NCBI GenBank assembly: GCA_010672925.1
Contig: JAAHFP010000011.1
Span: forward strand, 1 to 64,000
Source of the DNA: Symploca sp. SIO1C2
GTDB lineage: Bacteria; Cyanobacteriota; Cyanobacteriia; Cyanobacteriales; Coleofasciculaceae
Length of the DNA: 64,000 bases
Direction: 5' to 3'
Below are positions 1-10,222 of the stretch, piece by piece. The notes beneath the pieces were generated by a model. It was not told the DNA's origin. It saw only the letters and a program-made list of their open reading frames with translations, and did not search any database. The translations under genes and the position numbers were made by a program. The number at the start of each line of letters is the position of its first letter. The stretch's first letter is position 1.

Positions 1-1266
1 ACCCAGAGCCATCACTGCATTTTGTCCTCCAAACCCAAAACTAAAATTAAGCACCTGCTGCACTTCACATTGACGTGGTGTAAGCACTAAATCCAAATCA
101 AAATCTGATTCCTGCAATCCTACACAGGGAGGCAAAAGTTGATGTTTCAATGCCATCAGGCAGAAAACTGCTCCCAAAGCTCCAGATGTTCCCAAGGTAT
201 GACCCGTAGCTCCTTTAGTAGAACTGATGGGAACACCTTGAGGAAATAACTTTTCTATCAACTCCGCTTCATTTTGGTCATTGAGCTGAGTGCCAGTACC
301 ATGAGCATGGATATAGTCGATGGCAGCAGGAGTTATATGAGAGCGTTCTAAACATTGTTTTACCGCCGCGATCGCACTTTGCCGATCTCTACTCGGCGAT
401 GTCGCATGAGTAGCATCTGAAGTCAAGCCAAAGCCCAATAATTGCCCATAAATGGGAACTTCTCGACTGAGAGCTAAATCAGCTGACTCCAAAATCAAGA
501 CAGCTGCTCCCTCTCCTAAAACTAAGCCTTCCCGATACCGAGCAAAAGGGTAAGCACCAGTTGTTGCCAGAACACCCATCTTGTCAAATCCTGCGATAGT
601 TAGGGGAGTGACAGGTGCTTCCACTGCACCAGCGATTACTCGCTGGCAACAACCAGTTTGGATTAGTTCAAAACCTTGAGCGATTGACCAAATCCCGGTG
701 GCACAAGCCGCCATTGGTGCTAATACTGGACCAAATGTTCCCACCTGACGAGCAGTTGTGATCGCGGCTTGATGGGGTAGTAGTTCTAACCAATGTTCTA
801 GGTTTGTTGTTGGTTGTTTGTTATTTGTTATTTGTTGTTTGGGAATTGGGAATGGATGAGTATCAATATCTCCCTTGTCTCCCCCTTGTCTTCCTTGTCT
901 TCCTTGTCTTCCTTGTCTCCCATCTCCCCATCTCCCCATCTCCTCATCCCCCCTCATCTCCCTTGCCAATTGCTCCCAGGAAGCTTGGCAGCCACGGCTA
1001 GAGCCAATCACTACACCACAATCTGGTAGCGGCATTTCTAAAGCAGCGTCCTGCAGTGCCTCTGCTACCGCTAGTTCGATAAGTTCCTCTAAAGAAGAAG
1101 TTGATGTCTGATTAATTAATGCTAGAGGTCGGGAGGGTAAATCGGGGAAAGGTTGATGTCTTTTGATGCTGGATTCACCTGCAAGCAGACGTTGCCAACT
1201 AGGTTTGAGTCCACCCAAAGCTGAAACCAAACCGATACCAGTAACAACTACTTGGTTTGAGAACAA
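1..1266 (-). CDS. beta-ketoacyl-ACP synthase (KAS II/FabF-like), 3' end outside window
   Basis: Condensing enzyme that extends acyl-ACP with malonyl-ACP in fatty-acid or related lipid synthesis in the cytoplasm. The leftward frame is open from a TTG at 1266 to the window edge. An ATG at 1287 is followed in frame by a stop, so TTG is the best start. It begins with the family's VVVTGIGLVSALG, carries the nucleophile Cys in MAACATGIW (about residue 188), the first catalytic His in HAHGTGTQLND and the second in KGATGHTLGTSG, and ends at GFGGQNAVMALG near the usual KAS C-terminus. Only a few residues should be missing. Between the N-terminal part and LEHWLELL lies an in-frame low-complexity stretch of about 55 residues (see 807-985) that normal KAS proteins lack. 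The catalytic residues are intact, so it is probably functional, but whether it is the main FabF or a paralogue cannot be told. Confidence 0.88.
   Translation of the reverse strand, partial: MFSNQVVVTGIGLVSALGGLKPSWQRLLAGESSIKRHQPFPDLPSRPLALINQTSTSSLEELIELAVAEALQDAALEMPLPDCGVVIGSSRGCQASWEQLAREMRGDEEMGRWGDGRQGRQGRQGRQGGDKGDIDTHPFPIPKQQITNNKQPTTNLEHWLELLPHQAAITTARQVGTFGPVLAPMAACATGIWSIAQGFELIQTGCCQRVIAGAVEAPVTPLTIAGFDKMGVLATTGAYPFARYREGLVLGEGAAVLILESADLALSREVPIYGQLLGFGLTSDATHATSPSRDRQSAIAAVKQCLERSHITPAAIDYIHAHGTGTQLNDQNEAELIEKLFPQGVPISSTKGATGHTLGTSGALGAVFCLMALKHQLLPPCVGLQESDFDLDLVLTPRQCEVQQVLNFSFGFGGQNAVMALG
807..985. repeat. composite low-complexity repeat inside the ketosynthase gene
   Basis: On the plus strand three blocks follow each other: a TTGTTG/TTATT-type block (807-840), a GGGAATTGGGAAT block (841-853), then 9-mers of the TTGTCTTCC type and CATCTCCC units (870-960). 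The same block order recurs in cobN (62578-62780, 63622-64000) and, inverted, in the kinase gene (20025-20152). The KAS frame contains no stop here. On the coding strand it reads as Gly-Arg-Gln and Gly-Asp-Lys repeats, then an Asn/Gln/Thr-rich run. Confidence 0.8.
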
Positions 1267-1309
1267 GGGAGATCAGGAAGATAGCATGTTTGAACTGGGT
1301 AGAAAAAAG

Positions 1310-2050
1310 CTATTTTTTCAGGTTTTCACTACCTTGAGTAACCTTAGCTGACTCAATCTTATCGCCTTGTTGAATTGTATTTACAACCTCCATACCTGCT
1401 TTGACGTAGCCAAAGACGGCATAACTACCATCCAAAGAAGGTAGTTTTGACAGAGCAATGTAAAACTGAGAAGAGGCAGAGTCTGGGGGTTGGGAGCGAG
1501 CCATAGCAACTGCACCGGGAGTATGCTGTAACGCAATAGGAGTAGATACAGTATCCACAAGTTGGCTATAGGTAGGAGTGTCAGCACCTTTGGGTTTTAT
1601 TTCCAGAGGTATGTAACGAACTCGAGAAGTATCTGGATCGACAAAACTGCCTGTTCCCAAACGTTCCACTGGAAAATTGGGGTCTTTTCCTTGAGGGTCA
1701 CCACCCTGAACTACAAAATCTGGCACTACACGATGAAACACTAGTCCGTCGTAGAAACCTCGCTCTACGAGATCAACAAAATTTCCTGCTGTAATGGGAG
1801 CATTGGTTCCATCTACTTCAATGGTGATTTTTGAGTTTTTGACTGTAAGCACCACTGTAGCTTTTCCTTCTAGCCTGGGGAGCTCACTCGTTTGGGAGTT
1901 GGGATTCTGGGCGAGAGTACTAGATGCTGTTTCAGCGCTTGAGGAGTTGGTAGAGTTGAGGTCATCTGACTGTGCTGTACCACATCCCCCCAAAATCAGA
2001 GCAGCAAAAACCAAGATTAAAGATAGCCAGCGCTGGATTTTGATGTGCAT
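1310..2050 (-). CDS. cyclophilin-type peptidyl-prolyl cis-trans isomerase, lipoprotein
   Basis: Proline isomerase of the cyclophilin family, 246 residues. The N-terminus is a lipoprotein signal: basic start, hydrophobic run and lipobox LGGC with Cys23, followed by a Ser/Thr-rich linker of about 45 residues, so the enzyme should sit membrane-anchored in the periplasm or thylakoid lumen. The cyclophilin fold follows: [20 protein letters not shown], then [10 protein letters not shown] and [18 protein letters not shown], the last two matching the active-site FxxQGGD and the M-R/SQF region. It ends at ATG 2050 on the left of a short intergenic region shared with ycf4. Target proteins are unknown. 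Confidence 0.9.
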   Translation of the reverse strand: MHIKIQRWLSLILVFAALILGGCGTAQSDDLNSTNSSSAETASSTLAQNPNSQTSELPRLEGKATVVLTVKNSKITIEVDGTNAPITAGNFVDLVERGFYDGLVFHRVVPDFVVQGGDPQGKDPNFPVERLGTGSFVDPDTSRVRYIPLEIKPKGADTPTYSQLVDTVSTPIALQHTPGAVAMARSQPPDSASSQFYIALSKLPSLDGSYAVFGYVKAGMEVVNTIQQGDKIESAKVTQGSENLKK

Positions 2051-2162
2051 GTTTAATTCACGAAAATGTTTTATACGTTTGGAAGCCCTGTCTATGCAAG
2101 AGCAGGGAAAAAAACGAATGTGCGGCTTTAGCCGTCGTCCTTTTAACTTGTCACCAATGGGA

Positions 2163-2208
2163 AATTCCTATCACCTAAAACCTTACCTACCACCGACTAC
2201 CTATTCAA
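2163..2208. repeat. dispersed ACCTAAAACCTTACCTACC repeat, copy 1
   Basis: A run built on CCTAAAACCTTACCTACCACC lies between two leftward genes. A closely similar run is at about 8578-8632, again between two leftward genes, and a looser one (CTACCTAATACC units) at 57525-57560. It looks like a short dispersed repeat family placed downstream of genes; no function can be read from it. Confidence 0.55.
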
Positions 2209-2244
2209 AGAAAGAAAATTACGACTTATTCTTCCAAGCCCTAA

Positions 2245-2811
2245 TTACAGCCCTTCCAGGGGAACTACCAAGAAACGAGCAAGTTCTGCCCCTTGATTTT
2301 CCAGTTTCGATAGCGATATTGGTTGTCCAACTCTAGTTAAAGGAATTTCCCGGCGGTCTTTAACACGAAGGTAGAGAGCTCTGCGGGGATTGAGACCTTC
2401 TTTAATCTCTACTCTAATCGACTGAACATCTTCTATCGGGCAACTGAATTCTACCTGACGATTCTTTCCAGGAAAACCCCACCGAAAAATTTTTACCATA
2501 CCCAGCTCTTTGTTGAACTCATTGTAACCACCTCCCACATCCCAAAGGAGGAGTAGCCACAAGTAAACCCCCAACAGCAAACCAGCAGTACCGTAGAAAC
2601 CCATGGTTATTCCCTGGGGGATGAACGGTAGTTGTGCTGCGTCTCCCACAGGAAGTAGATTAGCTCTAAAGTAGCTCGATAGCCCTGCTAAAAAAAAGCC
2701 TGTAGCTCCCAAAGAGACAATTGTTGCCCACCAATAGTTACTAAATCGGCGGGAGCCTAAAACTGGTTGAAGAAGTAGGTTGCTCTGTTTTTGGGTTGTT
2801 ACTGCTGTCAT
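2245..2811 (-). CDS. ycf4: photosystem I assembly protein Ycf4
   Basis: Ycf4 is a thylakoid membrane protein that helps assemble photosystem I. The 188-residue product has the expected family length: a short N-terminus, two membrane segments (about residues 25-47 and 65-88), then a soluble domain. Family-typical stretches include [10 protein letters not shown] near the start, [11 protein letters not shown] between the helices, and [20 protein letters not shown] and [17 protein letters not shown] in the C-terminal part. It is transcribed leftward, divergent from psbD, so a photosystem I assembly gene and a photosystem II core operon share the 2812-3255 spacer. Confidence 0.95.
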   Translation of the reverse strand: MTAVTTQKQSNLLLQPVLGSRRFSNYWWATIVSLGATGFFLAGLSSYFRANLLPVGDAAQLPFIPQGITMGFYGTAGLLLGVYLWLLLLWDVGGGYNEFNKELGMVKIFRWGFPGKNRQVEFSCPIEDVQSIRVEIKEGLNPRRALYLRVKDRREIPLTRVGQPISLSKLENQGAELARFLVVPLEGL

Positions 2812-3255
2812 GATTAATGATTCGTGCCCGATACTCTAGTATCGCATCCGGAATGGATAGAAGAAATACTTCTATACTCCTACTCATACCTACTGATTGA
2901 GATGAAGTAGGGCTAAGCTAAAGAAATTATGAAGAATTATGTGTCATTTTGTAAAATTTCTGATATTAATTAATATTAAATATAAGTCCTGTAGTAGCTG
3001 TCTTCCAGAAAGAAGGCTGTGACAACAGTGTAAAAATGTGATAAGTTAAGAAACATTAAGCAACCACTGATTTTAATGACATCTTGTGGTAAGCAAAATG
3101 CTTGACACTTCTTGGGAAGTTTGTGTTAGCCCAACTGACCGACTTTCTAAGATGCTCACAACTAAGGCTGTGAACGTGTCTGCTAAAAGCGCAAAAGCGC
3201 CAATATCGAAATCCTTGCAAATAATTTAGTTAGTAAGGTAAGAGGATTTGAAATT
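2812..3255. promoter_or_regulatory. divergent ycf4 / psbD upstream region
   Basis: The 444-bp spacer holds no convincing gene. A TTGACA hexamer at 3102-3107 could be a -35 element for psbD, but the matching -10 is weak. An AGAGGA stretch at about 3240-3245 lies at Shine-Dalgarno distance from the psbD ATG. The region is A+T-rich near 2930-3000. Promoter assignments here are guesses. Confidence 0.35.
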
Positions 3256-4314
3256 ATGACCATAGCACTAGGAAGAGCACCAAGTCAGAGAGGATGGTTT
3301 GACGTCCTCGACGACTGGCTCAAACGAGACCGCTTCGTATTCGTCGGTTGGTCTGGTGTGCTACTGTTCCCCTGTGCCTTCTTGGCATTGGGTGGCTGGC
3401 TCACCGGTACCACCTTTGTTACCTCTTGGTACACCCACGGTTTGGCTTCTTCCTACCTGGAAGGTTGTAACTTCCTCACCGTGGCTGTCTCTAGTCCTGC
3501 TGACAGTATGGGTCACTCCCTACTGTTCCTCTGGGGTCCTGAGGCTCAAGGGAACTTCACCCGTTGGTGCCAACTCGGTGGTCTGTGGAGCTTCGTCGCT
3601 CTCCACGGGGCCTTTGGCTTAATCGGTTTCATGCTCCGACAGTTTGAAATCGCCCGTTTGATTGGACTACGTCCTTACAATGCCATCGCCTTCTCCGCTC
3701 CCATTGCGGTATTCGTCAGTGTCTTTTTGATGTATCCCTTGGGACAGTCAAGCTGGTTCTTTGCACCCAGCTTTGGGGTAGCGGCGATTTTCCGCTTCCT
3801 GCTGTTCCTGCAAGGATTCCACAACTGGACGCTCAATCCCTTCCACATGATGGGAGTGGCTGGTGTCTTAGGCGGAGCACTGTTGTGTGCCATCCACGGA
3901 GCAACGGTAGAAAATACCTTGTACCAAGATGGAGACAAGTCGAACACCTTTGGTGCGTTTAGCCCAACCCAAGCAGAAGAGACCTACTCGATGGTAACTG
4001 CTAACCGTTTCTGGTCACAGATATTCGGTATTGCTTTTTCCAACAAGCGTTGGCTGCACTTCTTCATGCTGTTTGTGCCAGTAACTGGCTTGTGGATGAG
4101 CGCAGTAGGTATTGTCGGCTTAGCACTGAACCTCAGAGCATATGACTTTGTGTCTCAGGAAATCCGTGCGGCAGAAGACCCAGAGTTTGAGACCTTCTAC
4201 ACCAAAAATATTCTGCTCAATGAGGGTGTGAGGGCATGGATGTCTCCTCAGGATCAACCCCATGAGCACTTCGAGTTCCCTGAAGAAGTTCTTCCTCGCG
4301 GTAACGCTCTGTAA
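3256..4314 (+). CDS. psbD: photosystem II reaction-centre protein D2
   Basis: D2 of the photosystem II core, which with D1 binds the P680 chlorophylls, the QA quinone and the non-haem iron. The 352-residue length is canonical, as is the sequence from MTIALGRAP through [14 protein letters not shown] to the C-terminal [12 protein letters not shown]. Family landmarks include [28 protein letters not shown] with an iron/chlorophyll His, and [15 protein letters not shown] with further ligands. psbC follows in the same direction. In most cyanobacteria psbC starts inside the end of psbD; here it does not (see psbC). No far-red or otherwise divergent features are evident. Confidence 0.98.
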   Translation: MTIALGRAPSQRGWFDVLDDWLKRDRFVFVGWSGVLLFPCAFLALGGWLTGTTFVTSWYTHGLASSYLEGCNFLTVAVSSPADSMGHSLLFLWGPEAQGNFTRWCQLGGLWSFVALHGAFGLIGFMLRQFEIARLIGLRPYNAIAFSAPIAVFVSVFLMYPLGQSSWFFAPSFGVAAIFRFLLFLQGFHNWTLNPFHMMGVAGVLGGALLCAIHGATVENTLYQDGDKSNTFGAFSPTQAEETYSMVTANRFWSQIFGIAFSNKRWLHFFMLFVPVTGLWMSAVGIVGLALNLRAYDFVSQEIRAAEDPEFETFYTKNILLNEGVRAWMSPQDQPHEHFEFPEEVLPRGNAL

Positions 4315-4327
4315 AATTTTCTTTTAG

Positions 4328-5779
4328 ATGAGTGCTGAGCTCTTTTCAGCACTTGTCACCCCTTGTTCACCATTGTTGAAGAGGTATTACCAAGTGGTAG
4401 CCATTTCTGGTAGTTCTATGGCCGGGGCAAATCGTGACCAAGAATCATCAGGTTTCGCCTGGTGGTCTGGTAACGCCCGCTTAATCAATCTATCTGGTAA
4501 ATTGCTGGGCGCTCACGTTGCCCACGCCGGACTAATCGTATTCTGGGCTGGAGCTATGACCTTGTTTGAGGTAGCTCACTTTATCCCAGAAAAGCCCATG
4601 TACGAACAGGGCTTAATCCTGATGCCTCACCTGGCTACTTTAGGTTGGGGTGTTGGACCTGGTGGTGAAATTGTCAACACCTTCCCTTACTTTGTGGTTG
4701 GTGTACTGCACTTGATTTCTTCCGCTGTTCTCGGTCTTGGTGGTATTTATCACGCCATTCGTGGTCCTGAAATCTTAGAAGATTACTCTGAGTTCTTTGG
4801 TTACGACTGGAAAGACAAGGACAAGATGACCAGCATCATCGGTTTCCACCTCATCCTGTTGGGCTGTGGTGCCCTATTGCTGGTTCTCAAAGCCATGTTC
4901 TTCGGTGGTGTATATGACACCTGGGCACCAGGCGGTGGTGATGTCCGTGTTATCACCAACCCAACCCTAGACCCTGGAGTTATCTTCGGTTACTTGCTGA
5001 GTGCTCCCTTCGGTGGTGAAGGTTGGATCATTGGTGTCAATAACATGGAAGACATCATTGGTGGTCACATCTGGCTTGGTCTGATTTGCATCTCTGGTGG
5101 TGTTTATCACATTCTCACTAAGCCTTTTGGTTGGGTTCGTCGTGCCTTCGTCTGGTCTGGAGAAGCTTATCTCTCCTACAGCTTGGGTGCTTTGTCCCTC
5201 ATGGGCTTTGTTGCTTCCATGTTTGTTTGGTTCAACAACACTGCTTATCCTAGCGAGTTCTACGGTCCCACCAATGCTGAAGCTTCTCAGGCTCAGTCCT
5301 TTGTCTTCTTGGCTCGTGACCAACGCCTAGGTGCTAATATTGCTTCTGCTCAAGGTCCTACCGGTCTTGGTAAGTACCTGATGCGCTCTCCTACCGGTGA
5401 AATCATCTTCGGTGGTGAGACCATGCGTTTCTGGGATTTCCAAGGTCCTTGGCTAGAGCCTCTACGTGGTCCTAATGGTTTGGATGTAGACAAACTAAGA
5501 AACGACATTCAGCCTTGGCAACTACGTCGTGCAGCTGAGTACATGACTCATGCTCCTAACGGTTCCATCAACTCTGTGGGTGGTATTATTACCGAGATTA
5601 ACGGTTTTAACTATGTTAATCCCCGTGCTTGGTTAGCAGCCTTCCACTTCGTTATGGGCTTCTTCTTCCTCGTTGGTCACCTGTGGCACGCAGGTCGTGC
5701 TCGTGCGGCAGTTGCCGGATTCGAGAAAGGTATCGACCGGGAGTCTGAACCAGCTTTGTCTATGCCAGATATCGACTAG
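4328..5779 (+). CDS. psbC: photosystem II CP43 chlorophyll apoprotein, with altered 5' end
   Basis: Core antenna protein CP43, which binds chlorophyll a and contributes to the Mn cluster site. Homology is full-length from about [20 protein letters not shown] to [20 protein letters not shown], including the [10 protein letters not shown] loop region. The first 22 residues from ATG 4328 do not look like CP43; homology starts near a GTG at 4394 ([11 protein letters not shown]). The usual psbC start region (codons reading V-T-L) is still visible inside the psbD end at 4301, but this frame now hits TAG at 4325, immediately followed by ATG 4328. An insertion of roughly 80-90 bp therefore seems to have removed the classic psbD/psbC overlap. 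Either ATG 4328 (stop-start re-initiation) or GTG 4394 is used; I list the longer form. Confidence 0.93.
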   Translation: MSAELFSALVTPCSPLLKRYYQVVAISGSSMAGANRDQESSGFAWWSGNARLINLSGKLLGAHVAHAGLIVFWAGAMTLFEVAHFIPEKPMYEQGLILMPHLATLGWGVGPGGEIVNTFPYFVVGVLHLISSAVLGLGGIYHAIRGPEILEDYSEFFGYDWKDKDKMTSIIGFHLILLGCGALLLVLKAMFFGGVYDTWAPGGGDVRVITNPTLDPGVIFGYLLSAPFGGEGWIIGVNNMEDIIGGHIWLGLICISGGVYHILTKPFGWVRRAFVWSGEAYLSYSLGALSLMGFVASMFVWFNNTAYPSEFYGPTNAEASQAQSFVFLARDQRLGANIASAQGPTGLGKYLMRSPTGEIIFGGETMRFWDFQGPWLEPLRGPNGLDVDKLRNDIQPWQLRRAAEYMTHAPNGSINSVGGIITEINGFNYVNPRAWLAAFHFVMGFFFLVGHLWHAGRARAAVAGFEKGIDRESEPALSMPDID

Positions 5780-5927
5780 TGCCGCTGCGCGGAATTAAGA
5801 ATTCAGAATTAAGAATTCAGAATGCTTATAGAGTAAGGATTCTATTGCTCTTAAACTGATCACTTATTTTCGCCGCCCTGCACTAGGTTTCTGGATTCAG
5901 CAAGCAGCTGTAATTAGTTAAATACTT

Positions 5928-5963
5928 AAAAGGCTCCTGTGGTAAAAGCAGGAGCCTTTTTTT
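5928..5963 (+). terminator. intrinsic terminator after psbC
   Basis: A 12-bp perfect stem (AAAAGGCTCCTG paired with CAGGAGCCTTTT) closes a 9-nt loop and is followed by a run of seven T. It lies about 150 bp after the psbC stop, as expected for the end of the psbDC transcript. Confidence 0.88.
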
Positions 5964-5981
5964 CACTTGTAGCAACTGAAG

Positions 5982-6238
5982 GAGGCAGGAGGCAGAAGGC
6001 AGGAGGCAGGAGGCTCAGAAAGAAGCAGACCAATAATGCTAGGTTAAGCCCCAATTTTGCTCCCCCAGCTCCCTCAGCTCCCTCAGCCCCCCAGCTCCCT
6101 CAGCTCCCTCAGCTCCCTCAGCTCCCAGCCCCCCAGCTCCCTCAGCTCCCCCAGCTCCCTCAGCCCCCCAGCTCCCTCAGCTCCCTCAGCTCCCTCAGCT
6201 CCCTCAGCTCCCCCAGCTCCCTCAGCTCCCTCAGCAAT
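5982..6238. repeat. GGCAGGA and CAGCTCCCT tandem arrays
   Basis: First a GGAGGCAGGAGGCAGAAGGC-type block (5982-6018), the same unit family found inside polA and the kinase gene. Then comes a tandem array of the 9-mer CAGCTCCCT with CAGCCCC variants (about 6058-6236), ending in AATTCTCAATTCCC units. The array fills the gap between the psbC terminator and the trmFO 3' end. Open frames through it are repeat artefacts. Confidence 0.85.
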
Positions 6239-6250
6239 ATTCCCCAATTC

Positions 6251-7594
6251 TCAATTCCCAATGTTCCAACTATCAAGCTCAGTAAGAGAGCGATCGCGGT
6301 ATGCTCCATATCGTTCTCGCTTGTTTTTAATCCGCACTGGTAACTGGGGTAAAATACCAAAATTGGGGGGCATTGGTTGGAAATGCTTGGGTGAGGCAGA
6401 ACTGATAAACTCAAATAGTGACCCCATCATGGTGGTAGGGGGTAGAGTTATTGGTTCTAATCCCAATACTAGCCGCGCTGCATTTGTCCCTGCTAGCCAT
6501 CCTCCCGCTGCTGCTGCGGTATAGCCTTCCGTACCTACCAATTGACCTGCTGCCAACAATGTAGGACGTTGGTTGAATTGCAGGGTTGTCTTGAGTAGCT
6601 GGGGAGCATTGAGGAAAGTATTGCGGTGCATCACTCCCATGCGTACAAATTCCGCTTCCTCCAATCCCGGAATCAGGCGAAATACCCGTTTCTGTTCACC
6701 CCAGCGCAAATTTGTTTGGAATCCTACCATATTCCATAACTGGCCTGCTTTATCTTCCTGCCGCAGTTGCACTACAGCATAGGGTCGTTTGCCTTTATTT
6801 TCTGGAGCACGATAGTCTCCCTGACGAGCATCAAATAATCCTACAGGCTTCAAGGGACCATAACGCATGGTATCTTCCCCTCGCCGCGCCATCTCTTCAA
6901 TCGGTAGACAACCTTCAAAGAATTTGGCAGTTTCTTGCTCAAAGTCCTTCAACTCAGTTTGTTCAGCAGCACAGAGTTCTTGCCAAAAGTGCAGATACTG
7001 CTCCTTATTCATGGGACAGTTGAGATAAGCGGCTTCTCCTTTGTCATAACGGGAAGCCATAAAAGCAATTTCACGATTAATCGATTCCCCTACCACAATC
7101 GGACTAGCAGCATCAAAGAAGCTGAAGTATTCCATACTAGTAAAGCGCTGCAAATCTTCAGCTAAAGCCGGAGTAGTGAGCGGTCCTGTAGTGAGAACCA
7201 CTACACCTTCTGGAGGAATGTGGGTTATTTCCTCTCGGCGCAACTCAATCAGGGGATGACTGGCAAGGGTTTCCGTCAATTCTTGGCTAAATACTGCTCT
7301 ATCTACTGCCAAGGCTCCTCCAGCAGGAACCGCGTGTTCATCCGCTTTACCAATAATTATCGAACCAAGACGACGCAATTCGGCGTGCAACAAACCTGCC
7401 GCGCGATCGCTTGATTGAGCACCAAAAGAGTTACTACACACTAATTCTGCCAATTCTCCAGTGTGATGGGCGGGAGAAAGGCGCATCGGTCGCATCTCGT
7501 ACAGTACCACTGATATCCCGGCCTGGGCAATTTGCCATGCAGCTTCTGTACCAGCAAGTCCACCACCGATTACCTGAATTGTCTGTTGCTCCAT
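6251..7594 (-). CDS. trmFO: TrmFO, folate/FAD-dependent tRNA U54 methyltransferase
   Basis: Flavoprotein that makes 5-methyluridine at position 54 in the tRNA T-loop, using methylenetetrahydrofolate and FADH2. It begins with an FAD dinucleotide-binding signature ([18 protein letters not shown]) followed by the family's [15 protein letters not shown] and [19 protein letters not shown]. Later [20 protein letters not shown] and [16 protein letters not shown] are also typical. I choose ATG 7594 (MEQQTIQV) over an upstream in-frame ATG at 7621, because homology starts there and an AAGGGGGG ribosome site precedes it. The last few residues run into the repeat tract at 6240, so the extreme C-terminus may have been reshaped by it. 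Confidence 0.93.
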   Translation of the reverse strand: MEQQTIQVIGGGLAGTEAAWQIAQAGISVVLYEMRPMRLSPAHHTGELAELVCSNSFGAQSSDRAAGLLHAELRRLGSIIIGKADEHAVPAGGALAVDRAVFSQELTETLASHPLIELRREEITHIPPEGVVVLTTGPLTTPALAEDLQRFTSMEYFSFFDAASPIVVGESINREIAFMASRYDKGEAAYLNCPMNKEQYLHFWQELCAAEQTELKDFEQETAKFFEGCLPIEEMARRGEDTMRYGPLKPVGLFDARQGDYRAPENKGKRPYAVVQLRQEDKAGQLWNMVGFQTNLRWGEQKRVFRLIPGLEEAEFVRMGVMHRNTFLNAPQLLKTTLQFNQRPTLLAAGQLVGTEGYTAAAAGGWLAGTNAARLVLGLEPITLPPTTMMGSLFEFISSASPKHFQPMPPNFGILPQLPVRIKNKRERYGAYRDRSLTELDSWNIGN

Positions 7595-7622
7595 TATTCT
7601 TTCCCCCCCTTGTATCCTCAAA

Positions 7623-7664
7623 GTAGATTTTAGATTTTAGATTTTAGATTTTAGATTTTAGATT
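7623..7664. repeat. heptanucleotide TAGATTT tandem repeat
   Basis: About six head-to-tail copies of TAGATTT. Related units recur at 7712-7745 and 32050-32080, and a TTCTAAA version at 53690-53725. This matches the short tandemly repeated heptamers known from cyanobacterial intergenic regions. It sits just upstream of trmFO. Confidence 0.85.
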
Positions 7665-7774
7665 ACGGAATTGAATTATTAAAACGGTCACAAGCCCATA
7701 GATAAATTTAGGGGGTAAATCTAAAATCTTAAATCTTCAGTCTTCAATTACTTTACTCGCTCGGAAACGCTATA

Positions 7775-8353
7775 TTAATCTTCTAGATCAATCATGCCAG
7801 GGTCAATTAAGGTAATGTCATCCAATGGATCTAATGACCCACTCTCGCTCTCTGTTCGTCTCTGTTGGCGGTCTAGCCGGTGATAAGTTGCGCTCACCCC
7901 AGTCCCAAAAATGATCAGATCTTGATGTTTGAGATTTTGAGCTGCCAGTTTGTTTTCGATATTCGGAGCTAGAAGTTTACGACCATTAATCATGATACCA
8001 TTGGCACTGAGTTTTCCTTCGAGATCACCATCAACAATCTGGTAATTGTAACTGCCGTCTTTGCGCTTTTGTCGTACTAGAGTTGCATGTCGGCGAGACA
8101 CAAACATGGAATATAGACAGATGTCCGCATTGGCGTCTCTACCAATGGAATAGACTTTTCCTCCTAAAGGATATCTTCTTTCTCCTTTGTCGTCTTCAAC
8201 AATTAACCAATGAACCACGTTGAATTCTGAAGTTTCCCCAGGTTCTTTACTGATACCGATATGGGATAAATTGGGTGGGGGTTGATGAAATTGAGATGTT
8301 TTTGCTTTAGACATATTTAACAATCCTTGGCTCCAGGAGGTTGGGGAGGACAA
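7775..8353 (-). CDS. FHA-domain protein
   Basis: A 192-residue protein with one forkhead-associated domain (about residues 65-155): YSIGRDANADICL, then the SRRHA signature and the N-G-I-M-I-N-G strand that normally closes the phosphothreonine-binding loop. It probably docks onto a Thr-phosphorylated partner. The N-terminal 60 residues are hydrophilic and Pro/Ser-rich, and the tail is acidic. The start may be the internal Met at 8314 (MSKAKTSQFH), since the first 13 residues look unstructured. Its neighbours do not reveal the partner; the Ser/Thr kinase at 16.4 kb is too distant to link. Confidence 0.85.
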   Translation of the reverse strand: MSSPTSWSQGLLNMSKAKTSQFHQPPPNLSHIGISKEPGETSEFNVVHWLIVEDDKGERRYPLGGKVYSIGRDANADICLYSMFVSRRHATLVRQKRKDGSYNYQIVDGDLEGKLSANGIMINGRKLLAPNIENKLAAQNLKHQDLIIFGTGVSATYHRLDRQQRRTESESGSLDPLDDITLIDPGMIDLED

Positions 8354-8638
8354 AGGGTAAATAACCCCAGAGCATGTTGTCTCCAGTCTAACCAGTGTTT
8401 TTTTCTTTGGTAGTAGCTAATTAATAAGTCATAATTCCGGAGTTGCTATAGGTGTTAGATATGAGGTTTTAGGTATGGGTAAAAATATGGCAAATCTTTG
8501 TATGGCAAAGCTTACACATTCCTAAAACAATCCTTAATGCCCGCGAAATTTCCTTGCACCTCCTGAGGAACATTCTCGAAAACCTAAAACCTAAAACCTT
8601 ACCTACCACCTGCCACCTACCACCTATTCTCCCAAACC
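8354..8638. other. intergenic region with ACCTACC repeat copy 2
   Basis: No gene seen. The left-hand gene's upstream part is plain A+T-rich sequence. The stretch 8578-8632 is the second copy of the ACCTAAAACCTTACCTACC repeat also present at 2163-2208. Confidence 0.5.
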
Positions 8639-10135
8639 CTAAATATTTAATAATTGGGTAATAGTACCTGGTGGTGGTAAAACAATACTCACTAAAATCA
8701 CTAGAGCGAGAAATCCCAGGGCATCTCGCCAGTTGTCCAGTTCAGAGACATCGTTTAGGGCAGGTTCGTCTACTACTGGCATAAATAATAAGATAACTGC
8801 CCAAATCAACAAATCTCTCTCTAGCAAGACTAGTAAAAGCATCAAAAATCGAGTGATCTGCCCAATGGCTACAGCAGTTCTTTGTCCGAGCATAGCATGA
8901 ACGATATGGCCACCATCAAGCTGGCCTATAGGCATTAAATTGAAGGCAGTGACAATCAAACCGATGTAAGCAGCTATGGCTACAGGGTGAAGATTAATTG
9001 CCGTATTTAGGGTTAATTGAGAACCTAAAGCCCATTTACTAAGTAAAGTCAGCAAAAAAGAAAATCGTGGATCAAGGGATTCAAACGTCCACAGCCTCGA
9101 TTCTTCACTCAGATCAACCACTTGGGAGTTAGCTAGTCCCCAGAGTAACAGGGGTATAGTTACGATTAAACCTGCTAGAGGACCAGCAATACCGATATCA
9201 AATAGGGCTTTACGGTGAGGTACCGGCGATCGCATCTGAATAAATGCTCCCAATGTACCAGGAGGTATAAAGGGTATAGGAATGCAGTAGGGTAAGGTTG
9301 TGCGTATTTTATAGTACGTCGCTGCTAGATAATGACCCAATTCATGGATACCGAGAATTGCTACTAGGGAAACAGCATAGGGTAGTCCTTGGAGTAATTC
9401 TGTGGGGTCAGATTGGGAATCAGTCCCCCCGGCGAGATTTGCTCCTACCACAGTGGTGGTAAATAGGGTAATCAAGAGCAATCCCAAGGCTAAACCTGGT
9501 TTGGTCACTGATTGAGACTGATACTCTACTTTCGGTTGCGCTTGGGGATTCGGCACTAAGGCAAAGAAAGGTTTACCATTGAGGCTTTCTTGAAAGATTA
9601 AAAAGAAGCGATCGCCAAATTCTGCCTCAATATTTTTCCGCACTGTCTGGTATGCTTTTTCAGGAGTGGTACGTAGCTTACCGCGACAGAGGACTGCTTG
9701 GGGTCTATACTCAACATTCTGGAGGTAATAGACTCCCCAGGGGAAACAATTTCTCAGCTCAGTTTCTTCTTGTTTATTGATGGGACGCAGTTTTGATTCC
9801 TCCACTATGGGTTGCTCCGTTGGTTGAGTATCTGCAATTGAACTGGGAACAGAGTCTTCTTTTGCTCCTACATCTTTAGGATCTCGACGCCCCCACTGGA
9901 GTAGCAACCAGTATAACAATGGACAGACTACAATTGTACCGAGGATCAAGTTTTGCGGCGGTGGCTCCTTGTAGAGCAAAGTCCAACCACTAAAAATCAA
10001 CAATGGTGTCATCATCACCAGCCACAGAAGCCAGACTGGTGTCCGAGTGACCCTAACAAAACTTCTTTGAAGATTGAAGTAAGTGATCAGACCTAGTAGC
10101 AAACCCAGTAAAATTAGGAGCAACGAGAGTTCCAT
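8639..10135 (-). CDS. site-2 protease family membrane metalloprotease (M50, EGY-like)
   Basis: Intramembrane zinc protease of the M50 family; the layout matches the cyanobacterial/plastid EGY-type branch. The 498-residue product starts with two hydrophobic segments, then a soluble domain of about 150 residues with the PEKAYQTVRKNIEAEFGD-type stretch. The membrane protease core follows with HELGH near residue 262 (HExxH zinc ligands and catalytic Glu) and QLDGGH near residue 406 (third ligand), plus several more helices. Substrates are unknown; family members cleave membrane-tethered regulators. It is followed leftward by the FHA gene. Length and motifs look intact. Confidence 0.9.
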   Translation of the reverse strand: MELSLLLILLGLLLGLITYFNLQRSFVRVTRTPVWLLWLVMMTPLLIFSGWTLLYKEPPPQNLILGTIVVCPLLYWLLLQWGRRDPKDVGAKEDSVPSSIADTQPTEQPIVEESKLRPINKQEETELRNCFPWGVYYLQNVEYRPQAVLCRGKLRTTPEKAYQTVRKNIEAEFGDRFFLIFQESLNGKPFFALVPNPQAQPKVEYQSQSVTKPGLALGLLLITLFTTTVVGANLAGGTDSQSDPTELLQGLPYAVSLVAILGIHELGHYLAATYYKIRTTLPYCIPIPFIPPGTLGAFIQMRSPVPHRKALFDIGIAGPLAGLIVTIPLLLWGLANSQVVDLSEESRLWTFESLDPRFSFLLTLLSKWALGSQLTLNTAINLHPVAIAAYIGLIVTAFNLMPIGQLDGGHIVHAMLGQRTAVAIGQITRFLMLLLVLLERDLLIWAVILLFMPVVDEPALNDVSELDNWRDALGFLALVILVSIVLPPPGTITQLLNI

Positions 10136-10222
10136 AACTATAGAGCAACATTAATGTGTGTAAAGGAGTGAACTGGACAAAATTCCGTTTTATCTGCTAT
10201 AAACTATCAACCTACCAGTATT

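Noticed and set aside
4967-5323. Leftward 118-codon frame inside psbC
   Set aside because: Antisense shadow of a strongly constrained gene; no homology.
5939-6524. Long Pro/Ser/Leu frames over the CAGCTCCCT array
   Set aside because: They exist only because a 9-bp unit has no stops in several frames; they overlap trmFO antisense.
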